The notes under the pieces were generated by a model. That model was given only the letters and a program-made list of their open reading frames with translations, did no database searches and had not been told where the DNA came from. The translations under genes and the position numbers were made by a program. This document shows positions 40,572-46,353 of a stretch of DNA of 46,353 nt, piece by piece; within the stretch, counting starts at the first letter, position 1, and each line of letters starts with the position of its first letter. Source of the DNA: JAWOFN01 sp046497505 [NCBI: bacterium] (lineage in GTDB: Bacteria > Blakebacterota > Blakebacteria > Blakebacterales); contig JAWOFN010000123.1 in the NCBI GenBank assembly GCA_046497505.1, forward strand, positions 1-46,353, given 5' to 3'.

Positions 40572-43193
40572 ATGCTCAATCGCCGCACTCCCCTCCTTCG
40601 TGTCCTCCCTTCGCTCCTCCTCTTCGGCTTCCTCTGCATGGCCCCCGGGACCGCCACGGCACAGCAGATACCCTCCCCGGACACCTTCCTGGGTTTCGAA
40701 CTGGGTGCCGACAACAAGCTGGCGCACTGGGACCAGATCCTCGAGTACCTGGAGACGACCGACGCCGCTTCGGAGCGCATCCAGCTGGTGGAACTCGGGA
40801 AGAGCACCCTGGGCCGGACCTTCCCCATGCTCATCATCACCTCGGCGGAGAACATGCGGGGGCTGGACCGGATCAAGGAGATCAACCGCAGACTCTACGC
40901 GCCGGAGAGCATATCCGGGCCGGATGAGGCCCGGCGGCTGATCTCCGACGGCAAGGCGGTGGTCTGCATCACCCTGAACATCCACTCCACCGAGATCGGG
41001 GCGAGCCAGATGGTCATGGAGGCGGTCCACCGCCTAGCCACCGAGCAGAGCGATTACATGCAGAACATCCTGGACAACGTGGTGCTCCTTCTCTTCCCCT
41101 CCCTGAACCCGGACGGACAGGCCATGGTGGTGGACTGGCACCGGGAGACCCTGGGGACCGAGTACGAGGGTTCCCGCATGCCCTGGCTCTACCACCTCTA
41201 CACGGGGCACGACAACAACCGGGACGCCTACATGTTCACCCAGGTGGAGACGCAGCACCTCGGGCGGGTGCTCTACCACGACTGGTTCCCCGAGATCTGG
41301 CTGGACGAGCACCAGATGGGCGGATCCGGCGCCCGCATCTTCCTGATGCCCGCCGCCGGCCCTCCCAACCCGAACGTGGACCCCTGGATCTACCGCACGG
41401 CGGGCCTCCTCGGTTTCGCCCAGGCCCAGGCCCTGGACATGGAAGGGAAACACGGCATCGTCTACGGTCAGACCTATACCTACTGGTGGCAGGGTGCGAT
41501 GGCGTGGACCGGCTGGTGGCACAACATGGTGGGGATGCTGAGCGAGGTGGCCTCCGCCGACCTGGCGGCTCCGGTCTACCAGGCGGAGGCCCCCCTGGGG
41601 TTGAGGCGGGGGGACGAGCTGCCCCCGGCCTACCGGGACTGGCCCGAGGGCTACCGTCCACCCCCCCGGGACACGGAGGTACGCCCCGAGTACCTGAGCC
41701 CGTGGACAGGCGGCAAATGGACCCTGCGGGACATCATCGACTACGAGAACATCATCACCTTCGCGCTGCTGGACGCAGCCGCCGACATGCGCGAGAACCT
41801 GCTGGAAGGCATCTACGAGGTGAACCGGCGCACCGTGGAGAAGGGGGAGGCCGGCGACCCCTACGCCATCCTGATCCCCGCAGACCAGCACGACGACCCC
41901 ACGGTGGTCAAGCTCGTGCAGACCCTCTTCATGGGCGGTGTGCGAATCGAACGGGCCACCTCCGACTTCACCGCGGACGGCCGCCGCTGGCCCGCCGGCA
42001 CCTACATCATCCCCATGGCCCAGGTCTTCCGAAACTACGCCAAGGACCTCCTGGAGCCCCAGGTCTACCCCTCCGAGATCCCACCCTACGACGTCTCCGG
42101 CTGGAGCCTCGGCATGCAGATGGGCGTGGAGACGGTGTTCGTCTCCGAACCCTTCTCCTGGAAGGGTGAGACGGCGGGCGCGGCCCCCATGCCGGCGGGT
42201 ACGATCCGCGGGAGCGGGGAGGTCTTCCTCCTCGATCCCCGCGCGAACGACAGCTTCACCGCGGCCCTCCGTCACCTGCGGGCGGGCCGCCGTGTGGGCC
42301 GGCTCCCCGCCTCCATCACCGCCTCCGGCATCGACCTCCCCCCCGGTGCCTTCGTGGTGGAGGGGGAAGGGGTCCGTTCCGAGGTGGAGGCGGCCGTGGA
42401 GGACCTGGGCATCGACGCCTTCGCCCTCCCTCGGACCCCTTCAGGGGTCCGCTGGCTGGATGGAGCCCCCCGGGTGGGTCTCTACCAGGGCTGGGGGGGC
42501 AACATGGACGAGGGCTGGACCCGCTACGTGCTGGAGGACTTCGAGTTCGACCCGATCGTGATCCGCCCGGAGGATATCCGGGACCAGAACGGCCTCATCG
42601 ACCGATACGATGTGATCCTCTTCCCCGATGACCGCTACCGCTCCATCCTCCGGGGCCGGATGGGTTCCAGCAGCCCTCCCCGATACCGGGGAGGCATCGA
42701 GGAGAGCGGGGAGGCCGCGCTGGTTGAGTTCGTGGAACAGGGGGGTACGCTGGTCACCCTGGGCGGGGCGACCGACCTGGCCCTCACCTCCTTCCGCGCC
42801 CCGTTCCGTCCCGCCCTGGGGGGAGTGGGCCGGGACGCGTTCTACTGCCCCGGCTCCCTCCTCCAGGTGGAGGTGGATCTCTCCCACCCCATCGCCTGGG
42901 GCATGCCGGAGAAGGCCGACGTGATGTATGCGATGGAGATGGTCCTCGACCAGGCCCCGGCCTTCGACCCGCAGGCGCGCCAGGTGGCCGTTCGTTTCGG
43001 CGGGGAGGATCCCCTCCGGTCGGGATGGCTCCGCGGATCAGAGCACATCCAGAACACCATCGGGGCCGCGACATACGCCTTCGGAGAGGGGGAGCTGGTG
43101 CTGCTGCCCCTGCGGGTCCAGCGGAGGGCACAGACCCACGGCACCTACAAGCTCCTCTTCAACCCCCTGCTGGGCAGTACCCTCCAGCGATAG
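40572..43193 (+). CDS. secreted M14-family zinc carboxypeptidase (second)
   Basis: An 873-residue exported peptidase, full-length paralogue of the protein at 26739-29477. The signal peptide ends near 'APGTATAQQ'. Zinc ligands are H138-S-T-E141 in 'TLNIHSTEIGAS' and H247 in 'IWLDEHQMGG'; 'SLNPDGQAM' and 'GHDNNRDAYMF' match the first paralogue. The same C-terminal domain follows ('VGLYQGWGGNMDEGWTRYVLE'). ATG 40572 was chosen because it starts the signal peptide; the frame is open far upstream without family similarity. It is a single transcription unit ending in a hairpin terminator. Confidence 0.92.
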   Translation: MLNRRTPLLRVLPSLLLFGFLCMAPGTATAQQIPSPDTFLGFELGADNKLAHWDQILEYLETTDAASERIQLVELGKSTLGRTFPMLIITSAENMRGLDRIKEINRRLYAPESISGPDEARRLISDGKAVVCITLNIHSTEIGASQMVMEAVHRLATEQSDYMQNILDNVVLLLFPSLNPDGQAMVVDWHRETLGTEYEGSRMPWLYHLYTGHDNNRDAYMFTQVETQHLGRVLYHDWFPEIWLDEHQMGGSGARIFLMPAAGPPNPNVDPWIYRTAGLLGFAQAQALDMEGKHGIVYGQTYTYWWQGAMAWTGWWHNMVGMLSEVASADLAAPVYQAEAPLGLRRGDELPPAYRDWPEGYRPPPRDTEVRPEYLSPWTGGKWTLRDIIDYENIITFALLDAAADMRENLLEGIYEVNRRTVEKGEAGDPYAILIPADQHDDPTVVKLVQTLFMGGVRIERATSDFTADGRRWPAGTYIIPMAQVFRNYAKDLLEPQVYPSEIPPYDVSGWSLGMQMGVETVFVSEPFSWKGETAGAAPMPAGTIRGSGEVFLLDPRANDSFTAALRHLRAGRRVGRLPASITASGIDLPPGAFVVEGEGVRSEVEAAVEDLGIDAFALPRTPSGVRWLDGAPRVGLYQGWGGNMDEGWTRYVLEDFEFDPIVIRPEDIRDQNGLIDRYDVILFPDDRYRSILRGRMGSSSPPRYRGGIEESGEAALVEFVEQGGTLVTLGGATDLALTSFRAPFRPALGGVGRDAFYCPGSLLQVEVDLSHPIAWGMPEKADVMYAMEMVLDQAPAFDPQARQVAVRFGGEDPLRSGWLRGSEHIQNTIGAATYAFGEGELVLLPLRVQRRAQTHGTYKLLFNPLLGSTLQR

Positions 43194-43217
43194 GGACCGG
43201 ACAGGAGCGATGAACGG

Positions 43218-43258
43218 GAGGCCGCCCGGCACGCAGCCGTCCGGGCGGCCTCTCCTTC
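43218..43258 (+). terminator. terminator between convergent M14 genes
   Basis: A perfect 12-bp stem, GAGGCCGCCCGG (43218-43229) and CCGGGCGGCCTC (43241-43252), with an 11-base loop and a weak TCCTTC tail. It may serve both genes. Confidence 0.7.
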
Positions 43259-43265
43259 ATCAAGG

Positions 43266-44855
43266 TCAGCGGTGCAGCGTGGTGGGGAGCGCCGCGGGCC
43301 GCAGCAGCTTGTAGACCGGCAACAGAGGGGCCTCGTCCGCCTCACCCGCTTTCCAGCGTTCCAGGCGGGGCTTGGGGAGCCACGCATCCATCCGGTTCCA
43401 CCGGAAGATGTTGTCGTTGGTCTCCGGCTCCATCAGGTGGGCCGCGACCCGGCCCATCACCTGGTCGGTGGGGATCACGTAGGTGCCCTCCGGGAACTCC
43501 TCCTCCACCGTGACGACCTCCCCCACCTCCACGATCACGGCCGCGTCGTGGTTGTACTCCCTGCGGTATCGCAGGTCCTCGAGACGGTAGGCCTGCACCT
43601 CGAGGGTGACGGCTTCCCGGAGGACCTCCACCGCGATGCCGTGCTCCAGGAGGAGCCGGGCGGCGTCCACCGCGTCACGGGGGAGCAGGTAGGCCCACGG
43701 CCGGTCCCGCCGGGCGGTGGGCACGGGCTCCTTGACGATCTTCCCGCCGGTGACCGTGACCAGCTCCCGCTCCTCCCTGGGGGTCCTCCGGTCACCGGAG
43801 AGGTACTGGTAGTCGACGGTCCACTCCTCGGGTGCGTATTCCATGGCCACCGTGACCTTCTCCCCCTCCCGAGTGCCCATGGCCACCGTCTCCCGGCGCA
43901 CCTCCGAGACCAGGGAGACCAGATGGTCCGCCCGGGTGCGGGCGAACTCGAGGACGGCACTGTAGGCCACCACGCCGCTCTCCACCGACGGCTCCATCTC
44001 CTGGCCGCCGGGGGACTCGAAGAGGATACCCACGGTGTTGGCCATACCCAGGTAGTTGCGGCCGATCCGCGGGTCGGACCCGCCCACGCGCCACCCCTCT
44101 TCGTTCCCCCCGCTGTAGTAGAAGCTCCTGTACCCCTGCTCCTCCATCCGGCGGTCGATGAGGGGGAAGATCTCCCGGTCACAGAGGTCCGTGATGGCCG
44201 GGGCCGAGGAATCGTTGCTGGGACCCTGGTAGCAGATATTGTAGGGGTAGGAACCGCCGTTGTGACCGTCCACCGCGAGGTGAGGATGCCAGCGGTTCAC
44301 CACGTTGCCGACGAAGTCGCGGAGGGCGGGCTGTTCGAGCTTCATGTAGTCCCGGTTCATGTCGATGCCCCACGCGTTCCCCCGGATCCCCCGTTCGGTG
44401 GCCTCGAAGCCGTCCGGGTTGATGGAGGGGACCACCAGGACCACCAGGTCGTCCAGCACGGCGTTCAGGGGGGTCCCCCGGGCGGCCAGGTCACGGATCA
44501 TGATGAGCAGGGACTCCCGCAGGGTCCGTTCGCCGCCGTGCACGTTCGCCGCCAGCAGCACCACCGGCCTGCCGCTCACCATGGCCTCCCGGGGGTCCCG
44601 GACGGCGGGGCGGCTGAAGACCGCGTAGGGAAGGGTGCGGCCCTGCCAGCTCTCGCCGTAGGTCCCCAGCCGCATGTCCAGGCTGCCCGCCTGGACCGCC
44701 TCCAGGTACTCCACCATCTCGGCAAAGGAGGTGTAGCGGGTGAATCCTGAGACCTCGGCGGGGGTCTGGATCTCCTGCTGTGCGGTCGCGTCCGCGGAGA
44801 CCGCGAGGGTCAGCAGCAGCCCCAGAACGCATGATGTGAGGGTCCGTGTCTTCAT
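43266..44855 (-). CDS. secreted M14-family zinc carboxypeptidase (third, shorter class)
   Basis: A 529-residue exported peptidase (signal residues 1-25, ending 'SADATAQ'). Zinc site H106-G-G-E109 in 'AANVHGGERTLRE' and H198 in 'VDGHNGGSYPYN'; 'PSINPDGFEATERG' and 'GIDMNRDYMKL' complete the carboxypeptidase fold. It differs from the two longer paralogues in using HGGE rather than HxTE and in lacking their large C-terminal domain, so it belongs to another M14 subgroup. ATG 44855 starts the signal peptide; an upstream in-frame extension to 45032 is spurious. It is divergent from the channel gene. Confidence 0.92.
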   Translation of the reverse strand: MKTRTLTSCVLGLLLTLAVSADATAQQEIQTPAEVSGFTRYTSFAEMVEYLEAVQAGSLDMRLGTYGESWQGRTLPYAVFSRPAVRDPREAMVSGRPVVLLAANVHGGERTLRESLLIMIRDLAARGTPLNAVLDDLVVLVVPSINPDGFEATERGIRGNAWGIDMNRDYMKLEQPALRDFVGNVVNRWHPHLAVDGHNGGSYPYNICYQGPSNDSSAPAITDLCDREIFPLIDRRMEEQGYRSFYYSGGNEEGWRVGGSDPRIGRNYLGMANTVGILFESPGGQEMEPSVESGVVAYSAVLEFARTRADHLVSLVSEVRRETVAMGTREGEKVTVAMEYAPEEWTVDYQYLSGDRRTPREERELVTVTGGKIVKEPVPTARRDRPWAYLLPRDAVDAARLLLEHGIAVEVLREAVTLEVQAYRLEDLRYRREYNHDAAVIVEVGEVVTVEEEFPEGTYVIPTDQVMGRVAAHLMEPETNDNIFRWNRMDAWLPKPRLERWKAGEADEAPLLPVYKLLRPAALPTTLHR

Positions 44856-44980
44856 GATCTTCCTCGTCGGCTCCCGGGTGGATGTCGTCGACCATATACC
44901 TCTCTTACACTCCCGGGGGCCGCTTCCTTGAAGTCCAATACACGTGATGCACGGGCTCTTTCGTGTCCCGGGGATCGGAC

Positions 44981-44986
44981 TATATT
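44981..44986 (+). promoter_or_regulatory. -10 box TATATT of the channel gene
   Basis: TATATT lies 30 bases before ATG 45016, which has GGAG eight bases upstream. No clear -35 box was found. Confidence 0.4.
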
Positions 44987-45015
44987 GTCCGGAGACCCGA
45001 GCATGGAGCCCGACC

Positions 45016-45900
45016 ATGACCCCTGTGACCACCAGCTATTCCTTCGACGCGCTCCTGCCCCCGGCCATGGCCGAGAAGGCGGAGGACGTGGGTGTCGGGA
45101 AGGCCAACCTGGACTTCTATCCCATGTTCTTCCTGGCCATCCTGGCGGGGGCGTTCATCGCCCTGGGAGCGGTGTTCGCCACCTCGGCGACCACCGGTGG
45201 GGCGGAACTCCCCTACGGTGTCAGCAAGCTCCTCGCCGGGCTCACCTTCTGCCTCGGCCTGATCCTCGTCGTGGTGGCGGGAGCGGAACTGTTCACGGGG
45301 AACAACCTGAAGGTCATGGCGTGGGCCAGCGGCAAGCTCAGCACGGGCACCCTGCTCCGGAGCTGGGCCATCGTCTACCTGGGGAACTTCGTCGGCTCGG
45401 TCCTGACCGCCTGGATGATGTTCCTGAGCGGTCAGTACGCCTTCGGCGGGGGGGAGGTGGGACTCAACGCCCTGGCCATCGCCGATGCCAAGACCGGCCT
45501 CACCTTCCTGCCCGCCTTCATGCTGGGTATCTTCTGCAACGCGCTGGTCTGCCTGGCGGTCTGGCTCTGCATGTCGGCGCGGAGCGTGACGGACAAGATC
45601 CTTGCCATCCTCTTCCCCATCACCGCCTTCGTGGCCGCGGGCTTCGAACACTGCGTGGCCAACATGTACTTCATCCCGGTGGGGCTCTTCATCAAGGAGG
45701 GGGCAGGGACCGGATTCTGGGAGACCACCGGACGGAGCGCCGCCGAATACGCCGACCTGACCTGGGGGAACTTCCTGGCCGGCAACCTGATCCCGGTCAC
45801 CCTCGGCAACATCATCGGCGGCTCGGTCATGGTGGGACTGGTCTACTGGTTCATCTACCGCCGCATGGGTGCGGGGAAGGCGGCGAGGAAGTCCGCCTGA
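45016..45900 (+). CDS. formate/nitrite transporter family (FNT) channel
   Basis: A 294-residue membrane protein with about six hydrophobic segments and a long cytoplasmic N-terminus ('SYSFDALLPPAMAEKAEDVG' is the family opening). 'GAELFTGNNLKVMAWASGKL' and 'LGNFVGSVLTAW' in the middle, and 'GFEHCVANMYFIPVGLFIKE' towards the C-terminus, are the FNT signatures around the pore. FNT pentamers move formate, nitrite or hydrosulfide; the substrate cannot be set from this sequence. No pyruvate formate-lyase or nitrite reductase gene is adjacent. Its stop abuts the stop of the M24 gene with no spacer. Confidence 0.92.
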   Translation: MTPVTTSYSFDALLPPAMAEKAEDVGVGKANLDFYPMFFLAILAGAFIALGAVFATSATTGGAELPYGVSKLLAGLTFCLGLILVVVAGAELFTGNNLKVMAWASGKLSTGTLLRSWAIVYLGNFVGSVLTAWMMFLSGQYAFGGGEVGLNALAIADAKTGLTFLPAFMLGIFCNALVCLAVWLCMSARSVTDKILAILFPITAFVAAGFEHCVANMYFIPVGLFIKEGAGTGFWETTGRSAAEYADLTWGNFLAGNLIPVTLGNIIGGSVMVGLVYWFIYRRMGAGKAARKSA

Positions 45901-46242
45901 TCACCGCACGTCCTGGAGGGCCCGGTCCATCTCCGTGACCACCTCGCCGCCCCCCGGACGGCAGATCACCGTGTCCTCCACCCCCACCCCGCCGTCCTCG
46001 AAGATCACCTTCGGCTCGATGGCCATGACCTGACCCTCCTCGAGGGGGCCGGTGAAGGGGCGGGCCAGGACGGGCCACTCGTCCATCTCCAGACCGATCC
46101 CGTGGCCCAGGAAGCGCACCTTGTTGGGGCCGCGGTTCATGAAGTGCTCGGCGAGCCCCGCCCGCTCCGCCTCCTCGAGGGCCCAGGCGTAGATCTCGGC
46201 CGGGATCGCCCCGGGCACGAATCGCCGTACCGTCTCTTCCAT
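45901..46242 (-). CDS. C-terminal part of an M24 (Xaa-Pro aminopeptidase-like) peptidase, truncated
   Basis: From ATG 46242 the frame gives 113 residues matching only the end of an M24 domain: H47 in 'FLGHGIGLEMDEWP', E76 in 'VMAIEPKVIF' and E90 in 'GVGVEDTVICRPG' are the last three metal ligands. The two aspartate ligands, and 250 or more upstream residues, are missing. Family-like sequence extends a little beyond the ATG ('KPSQRELM'), but an in-frame TGA lies about 43 bases upstream. As it stands it should be inactive. The upstream 110 bases differ in composition, so truncation by rearrangement or an assembly junction is likely. Confidence 0.6.
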   Translation of the reverse strand: MEETVRRFVPGAIPAEIYAWALEEAERAGLAEHFMNRGPNKVRFLGHGIGLEMDEWPVLARPFTGPLEEGQVMAIEPKVIFEDGGVGVEDTVICRPGGGEVVTEMDRALQDVR

Positions 46243-46309
46243 CAGTTCTCGTTGTGAAGGCTTAGTCGCGGCATATCGTTTGTTTCACCGGATCGGAGAC
46301 CGTGACTAT

Positions 46310-46353
46310 ATGAAGAAGACGTTCGAGTCCCTTTTTTACGGGATTACCTTTTT
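46310..46353 (+). CDS. start of an unidentified gene, cut by the right edge
   Basis: ATG 46310, with GGAG upstream (46293-46300), opens 'MKKTFESLFYGITF' and runs off the end. Codon use is AT-rich compared with the rest of the window. Too short to assign. Confidence 0.3.
   Translation, partial: MKKTFESLFYGITF

Noticed and set aside
46331-46345. GTTCGAGTCC resembling a tRNA T-loop
   Set aside because: The flanking bases do not pair as a T-stem and no other tRNA arms fit; a protein start explains it better.

Overview
The window is GC-rich, gene-dense bacterial chromosome. Bacterial hallmarks include many lipoprotein signal peptides, an HD-GYP domain, an ADOP-type orphan MacB permease, a MerR/B12 regulator, an S4-domain Hsp15-like protein and NhaC antiporters. 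This mix (secreted M14 peptidases, a propeller lipoprotein, an ADOP permease and a secreted S15 hydrolase) is most like Gemmatimonadota or a neighbouring lineage; that placement is inference from gene content. No rRNA, tRNA, CRISPR array or insertion sequence was recognised.

Layout. 1-3059 (minus): operon of alpha/beta hydrolase, MJ1255-type glycosyltransferase and the start of an AddB-like nuclease cut by the left edge. 3148-5100 (plus): sodium:solute symporter, then a strongly structured noncoding stretch and a terminator. 5111-12852: lipoprotein propeller, secreted serine hydrolase, short endonuclease V, ADOP permease and S15-type lipoprotein hydrolase. 13318-24592 (plus): thrC, gatD, gatE, a tiny lipoprotein, a 1542-residue acyl-CoA-synthetase/GNAT fusion and an NhaC antiporter, with very tight gatD/gatE and fusion/nhaC junctions. 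24604-34900: alpha/beta hydrolase, a bacterial eRF1-like protein, an M14 peptidase, a two-gene operon (HEAT-like protein plus HD-GYP protein), a decayed gene and an esterase lipoprotein. 35001-39023: S4 protein, second NhaC, and a five-repeat lipoprotein whose signal peptide is out of frame across a G9 tract. 39125-46353: CarH-like light/B12 regulator with a clear operator, two more M14 peptidases, a formate/nitrite-family channel, a truncated M24 peptidase, and an AT-richer right edge with the start of a further gene.

How genes fit together. Several products point to extracellular peptide scavenging (three M14 peptidases, S15 hydrolase, terminal M24 fragment) and to sodium-coupled transport (SSS symporter, two NhaC proteins). 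GatD and GatE would form the tRNA-dependent amidotransferase that makes Gln-tRNA(Gln); this enzyme type is classically archaeal, so its place in a bacterial gene set is the clearest oddity. The most novel-looking protein is the adjacent synthetase/unknown/GNAT fusion. The HEAT-like and HD-GYP proteins share an N-terminal domain and probably act together. The MerR/B12 regulator has the W-x9-EH photoreceptor signature and sits behind an inverted repeat flanking its own -35 box.

Limits. Everything here was read by eye: no alignment, structure prediction or database search was run, and frameshifts could be assembly errors.
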